This document shows positions 17,826 through 25,936 of a stretch of DNA of 58,163 bases, in pieces (position 1 is the first letter of the stretch; every line of letters starts with the position of its first letter). The stretch is from a virus. The translations under genes were made by a program, and so were the position numbers. The notes under the pieces were generated by a model that worked only from the letters and a program-made list of their open reading frames with translations, was not told the origin of the DNA and made no database searches. The stretch lies in the IMG/VR virus record IMGVR_UViG_3300017758_003447, positions 1 through 58,163 of that record. The stretch is one strand, 5' to 3'.

Positions 17826-17854
17826 ATTATATGACAAAAATACTAAAAGGTCAA
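17826..17854 (-). promoter_or_regulatory. Promoter of the primase gene, predicted leaderless
   Basis: Minus strand: -35 TTGACC (17849-17854), 17 bases, -10 TATAAT (17826-17831), 7 bases, ATG. It occupies almost the whole 36-base gap after the upstream gene. Confidence 0.72.
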
Positions 17855-18853
17855 TTAAACTTTAAGGATCATTCCACTATAACCTTTTAGGTTAAGTTTG
17901 TATGGATTTTTGGTTCCATGAAGTATTGCATCTGCTATTGATAAACATATATCATTAAAATTAACTCTATAGTTGTCTGCAAATTTCCATAAGTTTTCTA
18001 CTTTTTCCGGATACATTTTTAATAACTCATATGTATCACCAACGTTTCTTTTGTGATTAGCCAATCCTTCGGCTATCAAAGTAGATCCTAATTTAGTAAT
18101 ACTTGCAGGAATATAGTGAACATTTTTTTCTTTCATTATAACATAAGCATCTTCTCCGGAACTAAAATGATCATAGTCACTATCATTAAAACCAATTATA
18201 GCAACTGGTTGTTTAGCTGAAAGAAACTTTGCTAACTCCGGTGTTATATATTGATCCGTAACTACCATGCAATCGTCAGTCGGTTCACTTATCATTTGAA
18301 AAGACCAATATTTTAACATGGCTTCTAATGGTGCCGGATCATGATTTTGAAAGTTTAAATAAATCTTATGAACATCTTTTATTCTACGAGTGGCATTAAT
18401 TGTATAAGTTAATGTTGTTAAATCTCCCTCATATGAATTACAAGTTTCATCCCAAATTACATCTGAAGCGGCAACGTTTGTGGAAAACTTAAAAAATTCT
18501 TCATTGTTAAGTGTGGTTGTTGGATACATTCTTAACTTCTGAAATCTTATGTAGTGTTTTAATTGTTGGTACAATCTTTTTTCCACAGCATGACCTTTGC
18601 CGCACTTGGAAAAGTCTTTTGCATAACAAAAAGTTTTAGCATGAAAATTTAATCCAGATAACACAATTTTTGCCCATTCCGTATAACAAGCATTTAATGA
18701 TTTTATCTCAAAATCAGCTTCATCAATAAATGGTAAAATTATCGTACGAACTATTTCTTGTTTGTCTTTGTCTCTGTTATATTCATTAACAATGTAAACT
18801 TGTTTGTCGGCCACGTTCAAATTTTTATGGACCAATGGAAAATGATCTGACAC
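17855..18853 (-). CDS. Uncharacterised protein
   Basis: 332 residues, no family recognised. It looks like a soluble alpha/beta protein with several Cys, and segments such as PVAIIGFNDSDYDHF and DCMVVTDQYITPELAK that could be Rossmann-like strands. There is no signal peptide or membrane span. It is 1 base from the virion-type gene upstream and stops directly at the primase promoter. Confidence 0.6.
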   Translation of the reverse strand: MSDHFPLVHKNLNVADKQVYIVNEYNRDKDKQEIVRTIILPFIDEADFEIKSLNACYTEWAKIVLSGLNFHAKTFCYAKDFSKCGKGHAVEKRLYQQLKHYIRFQKLRMYPTTTLNNEEFFKFSTNVAASDVIWDETCNSYEGDLTTLTYTINATRRIKDVHKIYLNFQNHDPAPLEAMLKYWSFQMISEPTDDCMVVTDQYITPELAKFLSAKQPVAIIGFNDSDYDHFSSGEDAYVIMKEKNVHYIPASITKLGSTLIAEGLANHKRNVGDTYELLKMYPEKVENLWKFADNYRVNFNDICLSIADAILHGTKNPYKLNLKGYSGMILKV

Positions 18854-18854
18854 T

Positions 18855-19646
18855 TTAATTCCTTAGTAACATTTTGTCAAAAGTACCTGAATTACCCGAA
18901 CCTGCTTTATATCTTACTCTTATATGTCTACAAGATGATTGAAAGAAAAATGGAGTTGGGCCTGTATGAGCTGTCATAGTTATGTCATTGATACCCATAC
19001 CAACTACATCAATTGGAAACCAATGTGAATCTGAATTGCTAGGTGTGTCATCTAAATTACCTTCAATTCTTACATTTCCGGTAAAGTTAGTTGAGTATAA
19101 AGAAATAGTATGATTCCTAGCAGTCAAATTACGCTCTGATGCTCCTGACAAATTATCGCTGTAATAAAATGTATTACGTAACGTAAATGCCGTTGTGTTT
19201 TGTGTTGGTCTGGCTTTTGGTATTGCACCATCAATGATTTCTAGTGTGCCTGTGATTTGGCCGGCTCTATCTGTGTATATTACTGACTGAGTTTTTGTTG
19301 CATCTTCAACGTATGCTGTGAAGTTGTAAAAACCATCAGCTACTTCATACAATTCAGTTGCTGTAAAACTAACAGAAGCAGTACCGTTTATGGCACTATC
19401 AATATCCATTGTTTTAGCAAATATAGTTTCCTTTGATTCAATATCTTGAACTCTGAAATAAACTGTATCACCTGTTAAATCATACTTGTTACGGTCTTGA
19501 TCTAAAAAGGCAAAATTTAGCTTGTTATCTAAGCCGTGATATAGTAAAATGTTTTTATCGTACATAGTCATATTACTATTTACTTGAGATGACACATTTA
19601 GCTGGTGTTGTTCAGCGAAGATATATAATGTATAAGTACTAGACAT
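18855..19646 (-). CDS. Virion protein with BppU/Ig-like N-terminal module
   Basis: 263 residues, beta-rich. Residues about 35-125 (LNFAFLDQDRNKYDLTGDTV to FYNFTAYVED) resemble the N-terminal module of baseplate upper proteins and Ig-like phage domains. The second half is a separate beta domain ending in RHIRVRYKAGSG. It is probably a surface or baseplate accessory protein. It faces the plus-strand gene at 19657 across a shared 10-base gap holding a late-promoter-like element. Confidence 0.66.
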   Translation of the reverse strand: MSSTYTLYIFAEQHQLNVSSQVNSNMTMYDKNILLYHGLDNKLNFAFLDQDRNKYDLTGDTVYFRVQDIESKETIFAKTMDIDSAINGTASVSFTATELYEVADGFYNFTAYVEDATKTQSVIYTDRAGQITGTLEIIDGAIPKARPTQNTTAFTLRNTFYYSDNLSGASERNLTARNHTISLYSTNFTGNVRIEGNLDDTPSNSDSHWFPIDVVGMGINDITMTAHTGPTPFFFQSSCRHIRVRYKAGSGNSGTFDKMLLRN

Positions 19647-19651
19647 ATAGA

Positions 19652-19659
19652 TATTTATG
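19652..19659 (-). promoter_or_regulatory. T4-late-type promoter element
   Basis: CATAAATA on the minus strand, 5 bases before the ATG of the BppU-like gene. It overlaps the start codon of the divergent plus-strand gene, so late transcription here would run antisense only to the first bases of that gene. The spacing to the start codon is short. Confidence 0.35.
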
Positions 19660-20037
19660 GAAAAAATGGATTACGCAGATTTAAAAGAAAAATTCCCGTT
19701 CTTAAGCTGTATACGGCACGGTTTGAATGAGTATGTAGGAATCATACAAAATCAAGACCAATACGTTACAACAATGTACATTTACGACAGAATACCCACT
19801 CAATCACTGAAAGAAAAGTTCCTAGAACTGGGAGAAATGTGGTGGTGGGAATCAAATAGAACTATTCCCATCAATATTTTCCTTAACAGAGAGTTTGACA
19901 GTTTCAAAGATCAAATAAAAACATTCACTACCAAAGACGTTGAAATTATATTTGGTGTAGCCACTAGCTTAAACAATGTGATGAAAAAAAGAATAATTAG
20001 AAGAAATATTTCACTAGTAAAAAAAACTACTAATTAA
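19657..20037 (+). CDS. Conserved T4-like marine phage protein of unknown function
   Basis: 126 residues. YADLKEKFPFLSCIRHG, YVGIIQNQD, LGEMWWWESNRTIPINIFL and KDVEIIFG form a pattern I associate with a conserved cyanophage/pelagiphage protein of unknown role. It is one of the few plus-strand genes on the left half and sits alone between two minus-strand blocks. Met4 (19666), preceded by GGAAAAA, is a better start than the first ATG, which has no ribosome binding site. Confidence 0.75.
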   Translation: MEKMDYADLKEKFPFLSCIRHGLNEYVGIIQNQDQYVTTMYIYDRIPTQSLKEKFLELGEMWWWESNRTIPINIFLNREFDSFKDQIKTFTTKDVEIIFGVATSLNNVMKKRIIRRNISLVKKTTN

Positions 20038-20132
20038 AGACCTACAAACAAATTAGCCAACAATAACAATATACTAGATGTATATACAGCCGATACATAG
20101 TTGAAGCAATTTCGTTTAAAGTGTTTACGCAT
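20034..20132 (-). CDS. Possible 32-residue membrane peptide
   Basis: A short frame starts ATGCGTAAACAC and reads basic N-terminus MRKHFKRN, then a hydrophobic stretch SSILLLLANLFVGL. It fits the 121-base gap between convergent or isolated genes. There is no clear ribosome binding site. A GGATAAT -10-like element lies 8 bases before the ATG, similar to the leaderless promoters elsewhere. Low confidence: chance alone could give this. Confidence 0.3.
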   Translation of the reverse strand: MRKHFKRNCFNYVSAVYTSSILLLLANLFVGL

Positions 20133-20158
20133 ACTTGTAATTATCCATATAGTAAATT

Positions 20159-20737
20159 TTATACAGCATCTTCACAGATTAAATTCATTTGTACTACTAT
20201 TGCATGAGCATAAGCCACTGCATGAGCTTTCTTAAAGTAGTAACTGCCGTCTGTTGGTTTGTTCCAAACATTAGATTCAATCTCTTGCCAATTTTGTTTT
20301 AACAGATATCTTTTTGCTGGTCTTATCACTGCCAATACCATTGCCAATTGTTCTATTGTTTTTGGCTTCATTGTTTTTAAAATGGAACTGTGATCTCCTA
20401 CGTGAAATAATAGTTTGCTGAAATCTTCTTGTTCTAGTAATTCCCATAATGGCTCCTGTGATACCAGTTTGTCTAGATGTTGTTCATCTTTAACATCTTT
20501 GTAAAGAGAGACATTTAAAATATCTAATTTAAAATATCCTCTTTCTTCTGCTTCTTTGTATTCAATATTAGAAACTTTAGCCAACGGATTAACTGGAATA
20601 TCAGTAAAGTAAACACCTGTATTGTGTTTCTTCATTCTATCCTTATCTTTGATCCCAGCTGGGATATGTTTCAAGTGTTTTAATACCTGTTCTCTATCTG
20701 CTGTATCAATGTCTATATCAGTTTTAGCTATTTTCAT
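20159..20737 (-). CDS. Miniature DNA polymerase III alpha-like protein
   Basis: 192 residues that look like a pared-down bacterial Pol III alpha palm and fingers. TDIDIDTADREQVL (6-19) matches the DxD motif, with Asp9 and Asp11 equivalent to E. coli Asp401 and Asp403. GYFKLDILNV (67-76) matches KFDFLGL, with Asp72 equivalent to Asp555. Residues 105-141 (LLFHVGDHSSILKTMKP, then LAVIRP) match the fingers. FKKAHAVAYAHAIVVQ matches the FNKSHAAAY helix. There is no PHP, OB or beta-binding part. Whether it polymerises, or is an accessory fragment, is open. It overlaps the upstream gene by 4 bases. Confidence 0.75.
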   Translation of the reverse strand: MKIAKTDIDIDTADREQVLKHLKHIPAGIKDKDRMKKHNTGVYFTDIPVNPLAKVSNIEYKEAEERGYFKLDILNVSLYKDVKDEQHLDKLVSQEPLWELLEQEDFSKLLFHVGDHSSILKTMKPKTIEQLAMVLAVIRPAKRYLLKQNWQEIESNVWNKPTDGSYYFKKAHAVAYAHAIVVQMNLICEDAV

Positions 20738-21042
20738 ATCTTGATTTTACTAATATCTTTCAGTTGTTTTTTATTACTATTCACTTGTTCTTCAATTCTG
20801 TTTTTCAAAGAGCCCATGTATATTTCAATCATTTTAACTCTTTTTCCCAAACTTTCCATTTCACTTAATGCATTTTGAATAAGTGTTTTGTTTTTATCAA
20901 ATATTTCTTTATCAGATACCTTAACCAATACCTGTAATTTTCCCCACTCTTCAATCAAGTGTTTTCTTTCAGTTTCTGACAAAGTCATTGCAGTAGCTAT
21001 AGAGTTCAAATCTGATATTTCTTGTTTGCTCAATTTTGTCAT
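20734..21042 (-). CDS. Uncharacterised coiled-coil protein
   Basis: 102 residues, nearly all helical with heptad-like spacing (MESLGKRVKMIEIYMGSLKN). No motif was recognised. It overlaps both neighbours by 1-4 bases, between the zinc-finger protein and the Pol III alpha-like protein, so a partner role for one of them is possible. Confidence 0.6.
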   Translation of the reverse strand: MTKLSKQEISDLNSIATAMTLSETERKHLIEEWGKLQVLVKVSDKEIFDKNKTLIQNALSEMESLGKRVKMIEIYMGSLKNRIEEQVNSNKKQLKDISKIKI

Positions 21043-21719
21043 TATATAAATGATGCTTTTGTAATTTCTACTACAAAAGATACATCCTCCTTGCTTTGGT
21101 TAAATCTACTAGCCCACTGTCCTGGTGAAACATAATCTTCTATCATAATCATTTCTTGTGGTGTCAATGATTCTAAAAATTGTAACCCAGAATTTGAATT
21201 ATACAATACCCATGGTGATATTTTACCAGATCTAATTAAATGTATAGTTCTTGGTTTGGAACATTTTGTAAAAAATGTATTCCATGGCATATGGTTTTGT
21301 TCACCCCATGACTTCATTGTGAGTATCGTTCTTTCAACTGCTCTATCAGCCGACTCTCTTACAGCATACTCTTTGATATATTCTTCGTATACTGTGTCAG
21401 TTGACCATCTGTCAACTCTAACTCTGTTTTTTAATAACCATTCAACATAGTTTTCAATTGAAGACACATACACATCAGAAAGATAATTTGCAAACTTTAC
21501 AAATGCAGTATAATATTTGCTAGTCATAAAGTCTTCATAATTTCTTTCAGTTTTCATAGTTGAAGAAGTTATTCTCCAAAAGTGCTGATAACACCTAAAA
21601 GCCAATTGAACGTTTTTATCATTTCTATTTGTCCAACGTCTTTTTGGTTCACACATATGAGCAATCAATGTATGCTCTGAACTAAATGTTTTGTTGCAGA
21701 ATTTACAAGTAAACGTCAT
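21042..21719 (-). CDS. C2H2 zinc-finger protein of unknown function
   Basis: 225 residues from the ATG at 21719. It begins MTFTCKFCNKTFSSEHTLIA then HMC, a C2H2-type finger (CxxC and the H-x-C/H end). A helical body follows with no recognised catalytic motif. I prefer this start over the one at 21791: it overlaps the stop of the 56-residue gene as TAATG, follows a GGGGTGG stretch, and puts the finger at the N-terminus. It probably binds nucleic acid or a replication partner. It lies in the gp62-to-primase block. Confidence 0.72.
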   Translation of the reverse strand: MTFTCKFCNKTFSSEHTLIAHMCEPKRRWTNRNDKNVQLAFRCYQHFWRITSSTMKTERNYEDFMTSKYYTAFVKFANYLSDVYVSSIENYVEWLLKNRVRVDRWSTDTVYEEYIKEYAVRESADRAVERTILTMKSWGEQNHMPWNTFFTKCSKPRTIHLIRSGKISPWVLYNSNSGLQFLESLTPQEMIMIEDYVSPGQWASRFNQSKEDVSFVVEITKASFI

Positions 21720-21889
21720 TACCACCACCCCATTAAATGGCCATTGCCAAGTATAATCATTAAACAAGTGACAATATGCAATATTACCCAAAATGTTCTA
21801 ATGATTAAAACTTGTCTGTCATAATCTTTAGTTTTATCATCTGAGAATGATCCTAATGCATACTGCCATATTTTTAGTAAACTTTTCAT
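21719..21889 (-). CDS. Small membrane protein (56 residues)
   Basis: The frame starts MKSLLKIWQYALGSFSDDKT and ends HLMGWW. A membrane span covers about residues 32-52 (TFWVILHIVTCLMIIL). The start overlaps the stop of the glycosylase gene (ATGA-type coupling) and the stop overlaps the next ATG. This is what a real gene in this packed operon looks like. The function is unknown; similar small membrane proteins occur in T4-like marine phages. Confidence 0.72.
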   Translation of the reverse strand: MKSLLKIWQYALGSFSDDKTKDYDRQVLIIRTFWVILHIVTCLMIILGNGHLMGWW

Positions 21890-22269
21890 AATTTTTCTAT
21901 ATACTTTTTTAATTCTTTGTCTTGCACATCTTTTGGTATTTCATTCTTGTAAAATATTTTATAACTATCACTGCCATACTTGCCTATTCCGTATAAGTCA
22001 GATGCTTCTTTTCCATTCCAACTCAAGAAGTCTACACTCATACCTCTTAATCTCTTAGCCCTAACTTTCCACATACCAAGTGGCTTCAATATTCTTTGTT
22101 GTGTTTTTACTCTGCCACGTATAAATTTTACAGCATTTGGATATCTTTTGAATAACTCTGGCAACACCTGTTTAACTTGTTTTCTATAAGTTTGATTAAG
22201 GCATATGACACCAACCATGTGTTGCCATTTGCTTTTGACTTGTTGTTGTACCATTAAATGTTCTACCAT
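21886..22269 (-). CDS. HhH-GPD DNA glycosylase, MBD4-like
   Basis: 127 residues. VGVICLNQT, LFKRYPNAVKFI, ILKPLGMWKVRAKRL and the helix-hairpin-helix YGIGKYGSDSYKIF (93-106) align well with the catalytic domain of MBD4, a mismatch thymine/uracil glycosylase. The catalytic Asp is probably Asp117 in VQDKELKKYIEKL. It would remove deaminated or mismatched bases, or act on host DNA. It is shorter than most HhH-GPD enzymes because the N-terminal helices are reduced. It overlaps genes on both sides by 4-7 bases. Confidence 0.82.
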   Translation of the reverse strand: MVEHLMVQQQVKSKWQHMVGVICLNQTYRKQVKQVLPELFKRYPNAVKFIRGRVKTQQRILKPLGMWKVRAKRLRGMSVDFLSWNGKEASDLYGIGKYGSDSYKIFYKNEIPKDVQDKELKKYIEKL

Positions 22270-22409
22270 AACTTAAATCTTTCTAGCTTTTTTAATAGTT
22301 CTTTTATGGGTTTATAAACCGTCCATATTTCTTCAATATGGCTATCAAGTTTCTTTTCCAACTTGTCTAACTTCTTCTCAATTCTGTCTAATTGTTTTTT
22401 ATCGATCAT
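22263..22409 (-). CDS. Small coiled-coil protein (48 residues)
   Basis: It reads MIDKKQLDRIEKKLDKLEKK then LDSHIEEIWTVYKPIKELL. The start ATG overlaps the TGA of the clamp-loader gene (ATGA) and the stop TAG lies within the start of the glycosylase gene. It fills the otherwise empty 136-base gap. Heptads IxxKLxxLxxKL predict a coiled coil. Function unknown. Confidence 0.68.
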   Translation of the reverse strand: MIDKKQLDRIEKKLDKLEKKLDSHIEEIWTVYKPIKELLKKLERFKLW

Positions 22410-22882
22410 TTTATCAACTTAATGTCTTTATCTGAATAGCCAGCATCTTTGGCTAATTGTGAAATTTCTTTTTTTGTTAATGTGGATTTCAATAACTGTA
22501 GTTCATCGTTTTTTGCATTTGGATAAACTTCTGATAGAAATTCTTCTACTTTTCCTTTTTTACGTTTGTTTCCTTTAGGTGCTTTGATCCATGGATGAAA
22601 CATTTTCTTTCCTGATCCACATAAGCATAATAACTTCCAAAATAACCTACTAGTATCATGATGTTTCTGTAACGTAGAAAAGTCTCTATTACAGAATTCA
22701 TTGATATTTTCAATATATGATTCTTGTAAATATTTGTTTCCTTTGATACTTGATACAAAACGCATAGCTACATATGGTGAAAATGACTTTTTTTCTTCTT
22801 CATCTAAACTGTCATACCAATCCATATTACCAATATCGATATTGTATAGCATTTGATTTAGGTTTAATTGTTTTTTTGCCAT
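22406..22882 (-). CDS. gp62: Clamp-loader small subunit, gp62-like
   Basis: 158 residues. SFSPYVAMRFVSS, then a Tyr/Asn-rich helix, then LFWKLLCLCGSGKKMFHPWIKAP parallel the small gp62 subunits of T4-like marine phages (PYV-type N-motif and a basic -K-W-K stretch). gp62 joins gp44 to load the gp45 clamp. gp44 and gp45 are not in this window. It is located next to uvsW with a one-base overlap to the upstream gene. Confidence 0.68.
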   Translation of the reverse strand: MAKKQLNLNQMLYNIDIGNMDWYDSLDEEEKKSFSPYVAMRFVSSIKGNKYLQESYIENINEFCNRDFSTLQKHHDTSRLFWKLLCLCGSGKKMFHPWIKAPKGNKRKKGKVEEFLSEVYPNAKNDELQLLKSTLTKKEISQLAKDAGYSDKDIKLIK

Positions 22883-23382
22883 TAAAAGAAAGATCCTACA
22901 TCCATTGTATCTGGTAATTGATTAATATCTTTTGCAAAATACAAACAGTCTGGATTTTCTCCTTCACCTAGTGGAACAGCAATAATATGTCCAAATTTAA
23001 GTTTTGGAAAATACCATTTAACCTCTTGAAATACATTTACTACTTTTATTTCTGCTGAATTTATTAGTCCTGTTGTTAATGGGTTCATTGTTAATGCTTC
23101 AAAGCCTCTATCATTTAAACTTGTTAATGGAACCATCTCACATTGTCCTAACTCTCTTTCAATCACCATTATGCTCCAATCAATTGGCATTTGAATATTA
23201 ACACCTTTTATTTCTAGTACCATGCTAGGTGCATTAAATGACTCTAAAAAAATTAATGGAATAAAAAAGAAATCAATATTTTTTGGATTTGTAGTATCTA
23301 ATACACAGTACTGAAGATCATCAACGAGTTCAGGAACTTTGTTTAGATTATAACTATGGTTGTCTGGTGTTAAAATTTTCAT
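22882..23382 (-). CDS. Conserved uncharacterised replication-block protein
   Basis: 166 residues. IDFFFIPLIFLESFNAPSMV, MPIDWSIMVIERELG, PLTSLNDRGFEALTMNPL and EVKWYFPKLKFGHIIAVPL are blocks I associate with a protein conserved in T4-like marine phages, function unknown. It overlaps uvsW by 4 bases and the gp62 gene by 1. That suggests it takes part in recombination or replication. Confidence 0.7.
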   Translation of the reverse strand: MKILTPDNHSYNLNKVPELVDDLQYCVLDTTNPKNIDFFFIPLIFLESFNAPSMVLEIKGVNIQMPIDWSIMVIERELGQCEMVPLTSLNDRGFEALTMNPLTTGLINSAEIKVVNVFQEVKWYFPKLKFGHIIAVPLGEGENPDCLYFAKDINQLPDTMDVGSFF

Positions 23383-24830
23383 ATGTTTACCTTACTTACA
23401 GTATACGGGTAATTGGCTTCTTTGTAAAACCTTTTTCTTGTTGTTAAGTGTCTTTTTGAATACTTGCATTTAGAAGTTATGTCCCAAATTTGTACATGGT
23501 CTTTATCTTCTGCTTTTCTTATGCCCCTTCCGATACTTTGTATTACCCTTACAAAGCTCTTTCCGGGTTCTACAAGCACCAAGTTAAATATTCTTGGTAT
23601 ATTGATACCCACAGCCGCGACACCGTATGTTGCAATTAATACTTTGTGTTTTTCTGTTGCTACTTCGCTATATTCTTCTTCTCTATCTTCTAGTTTTGTT
23701 TTACCTTGTATAAAAACTGCGTCTGGAATTAGGTCTGCTAGTACTTCACCCGACTTAATTCTATCAACTAGTATTAGAGTATTTCCGCCCGGACGCATTT
23801 CTTCAATTAGATTGCTTAAAAATTGTAATCTGGTTGGGTCACTTACTAGATATGCTACTTCTTCTGGATAGCTTCTAAATGATCTCATGTCTTGTGTTTG
23901 TATAACATTAACATGACATTGTGCTAGTACACCTCTTTCTTGTAATTCTCTTGCTGACAGTTTGTTTGACACTTTGCCAATTGATGCTTCTAAACTTACT
24001 TGTTCAAATTCTTCTTTTGGTATCGTTCCTGTTAGTCCCCATCTAATAGGTATACCCGCAAAAGGCCCCGTTAATAACGTTTTAAGCACGTCTGCACGTG
24101 CCATGTGTACTTCATCTATCATAACGCACGATACATTATCTAAAAATTCATCAATAGGAAAATCAGCTTCTGATTTTTTTGATTTCTTGTGTAAGTTATT
24201 CAAACTTTGCCAAGTACAAATAGTATGTGTGTGTCCTAGTTCTTTACGTTCTCCAAAATACACACCAACGTCTAAACCAACTGTTTTATAGTCTGCTTCT
24301 GTTTGTGTTACCAAACTTTTATTAGGAACAATTACAATAGTTCTTCCAAACTTTTCACACATCTTAGATAGTGCGGCTGTTATAATTGTTTTACCAGCAC
24401 CTGTGGCTACTTCTTGTAAACTCTGTGGATTACTGATATAATCATTAATTACTTGTACTTGATAATCTCTTAACACAATTGGTTCTCCTGCTACTGGATG
24501 ATTCGCTGGCCATACTTTGTCAGCAAAATATTGTTTGTCAATTTTATCAAAAGAAATATCTATATTTTTTCTATAATCCTCAATTTTAATTTCGTATCCA
24601 TTTTCTTCAATAGTAGGCAACACCCTGTCTAACAAATTCAAATAGGTTCTTGCTCCTATATCACAAAAACGTATGTTACCATCCCATCTACCTAGCTTGT
24701 ATGCAGGTAAATGATATGCATACGGTACGAAAAACTTTAACTTATCAGAAATTTTACGTCTAGTAGATACATCTAGACCTTCAAATTTAACGTTTACTTC
24801 GTCTTTAATCTTTAATATTGCCGTGCTCAT
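23379..24830 (-). CDS. uvsW: RNA-DNA and DNA helicase UvsW
   Basis: 483 residues, superfamily 2. An N-terminal small domain (about 1-110) binds DNA. Motif I is EVATGAGKTI, motif II is MIDEVHM, motif III is GLTGTI, and motif VI is QSIGRGIRK. UvsW unwinds branched DNA and R-loops and drives the switch from origin- to recombination-dependent replication. It overlaps the endolysin gene by 26 bases and is in the UvsX-UvsY-UvsW neighbourhood. Confidence 0.94.
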   Translation of the reverse strand: MSTAILKIKDEVNVKFEGLDVSTRRKISDKLKFFVPYAYHLPAYKLGRWDGNIRFCDIGARTYLNLLDRVLPTIEENGYEIKIEDYRKNIDISFDKIDKQYFADKVWPANHPVAGEPIVLRDYQVQVINDYISNPQSLQEVATGAGKTIITAALSKMCEKFGRTIVIVPNKSLVTQTEADYKTVGLDVGVYFGERKELGHTHTICTWQSLNNLHKKSKKSEADFPIDEFLDNVSCVMIDEVHMARADVLKTLLTGPFAGIPIRWGLTGTIPKEEFEQVSLEASIGKVSNKLSARELQERGVLAQCHVNVIQTQDMRSFRSYPEEVAYLVSDPTRLQFLSNLIEEMRPGGNTLILVDRIKSGEVLADLIPDAVFIQGKTKLEDREEEYSEVATEKHKVLIATYGVAAVGINIPRIFNLVLVEPGKSFVRVIQSIGRGIRKAEDKDHVQIWDITSKCKYSKRHLTTRKRFYKEANYPYTVSKVNI

Positions 24831-25446
24831 CTAGATATGTCTCATTTAATTGATGTATTGTAGTTTCAATTCTTCGTGTATATGTTTGTCCTAGTTCACT
24901 AAATTCAGTTAAAAATTTTGCTAGTGTTATAGCATCTGCTTTTTCTTCAAACTTTAACATCATTCCTCTAGCCGTTCTAAAACCTTCATATGCTGGATGA
25001 CGATTTAACAAATCATAATAATATGCTGTACAGTCACACCAATCACTAAAAACTTTTATTCCCCATTTTGCGTCTGGATTGCCTCTAGCTTTTATTTGCT
25101 CCTCGTTTTTATCCCAAGTACGAATGCCAAAAATATTATATGCTTCTTTGGCAAATCTAGATGTTCCCCAACCTGACTCATGTGCCGCTTGAGCTATTAT
25201 TAATGCAGTTGGTATCAGTTGATCTTTCGGCATATCTTTTTCTATTTCATTTAAGCATTTTTTTATTGCATGAATAAACTTATGCTTGTCGTCCTTATAC
25301 TGTACTACTTCAATTACAGAGTGTTCTGTTTTAATAATTTTTTGAACTTTTTTAGTTTGTTTTTTGGGCGTATCTTCTATTAAATCAGTTGTCCAAAATA
25401 ATATTGGTATTACCAACAGTATTGCTATAAAAAGTATTGTTCTCAT
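24805..25446 (-). CDS. Glucosaminidase-type endolysin with N-terminal signal anchor
   Basis: 213 residues. A hydrophobic N-terminus (TILFIAILLVIPILFW, 4-18) is followed by a charged linker. Then comes a glucosaminidase-like domain with AQAAHESGWGTSRFAKEAYN, where Glu90 is the candidate catalytic acid, and FGIRTW. This is the Bax/FlgJ/GH73 pattern that cleaves N-acetylglucosaminyl bonds in peptidoglycan. The N-terminal anchor and secretion fit a SAR-type endolysin released at lysis. The promoter -10 ends 5 bases before the ATG, with no ribosome binding site, so it is probably leaderless. Confidence 0.87.
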   Translation of the reverse strand: MRTILFIAILLVIPILFWTTDLIEDTPKKQTKKVQKIIKTEHSVIEVVQYKDDKHKFIHAIKKCLNEIEKDMPKDQLIPTALIIAQAAHESGWGTSRFAKEAYNIFGIRTWDKNEEQIKARGNPDAKWGIKVFSDWCDCTAYYYDLLNRHPAYEGFRTARGMMLKFEEKADAITLAKFLTEFSELGQTYTRRIETTIHQLNETYLDEHGNIKD

Positions 25447-25451
25447 ATATT

Positions 25452-25479
25452 ATTATAACACAAAATTATTTTTTTGCAA
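25452..25479 (-). promoter_or_regulatory. Promoter of the endolysin gene, predicted leaderless
   Basis: Minus strand: -35 TTGCAA (25474-25479), 16 bases, -10 TATAAT (25452-25457), 5 bases, ATG. The -35 is inside the last codons of uvsY. Confidence 0.65.
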
Positions 25480-25936
25480 ATAATTCCGCATCATCTAACC
25501 CTGCTACCCTTAATTTTACAATGTTATTAATTTGAAACTGCTTTGAATCAATAGCTTTTAACAATCCTAAAAACTTATTCCTCAATAATGCAAACTCATT
25601 TACTAGATTCGAAGTGTCTACTACTTCCTGTTCTCCTTCAATATAGTTTTTTACATCATTTGATGTTAATGCTCGTTGATAGTTTTCTAAATATGTTCTA
25701 TAGTATTTGCTTTTTACTTGTCTTAATTTAATATTTAGAAATTCTAAGATGGCTTCAATTTCTTGCAATTGGTTAAACCTATGTTCTACTATTCCTGGAA
25801 CATTACTAGCATTCTTTTCAATATTTCCTTTCATGCCAGTTTCTACTCTAGCTTCTTCCAACTGATCTTCAAAATGGTCTATACAGTCAGGAAGTTTACT
25901 CAAGTTTTGTGAAACTATATTATACCATTTTGCCAT
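25466..25936 (-). CDS. uvsY: Recombination mediator UvsY
   Basis: 156 residues, close to T4 length. LEFLNIKLRQVKSKYYRTYL, a YxxGE-like NYIEGEQEVVD and LVNEFALLRNKFLGLLKAI match the UvsY pattern. UvsY forms hexamers that displace gp32 and load the UvsX recombinase on single-stranded DNA. The start overlaps the stop of the small acidic gene, which overlaps uvsX. Confidence 0.88.
   Translation of the reverse strand: MAKWYNIVSQNLSKLPDCIDHFEDQLEEARVETGMKGNIEKNASNVPGIVEHRFNQLQEIEAILEFLNIKLRQVKSKYYRTYLENYQRALTSNDVKNYIEGEQEVVDTSNLVNEFALLRNKFLGLLKAIDSKQFQINNIVKLRVAGLDDAELFAKK

Noticed and set aside
21720-21791. Longer start of the zinc-finger protein
   Set aside because: The extra 24 residues are coded in the same bases as the 56-residue membrane gene, and the ATG at 21719 has better context.
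22546-22758. Minus-strand 70-residue ORF inside gp62
   Set aside because: It is an alternative frame within the gp62 gene with no start context.
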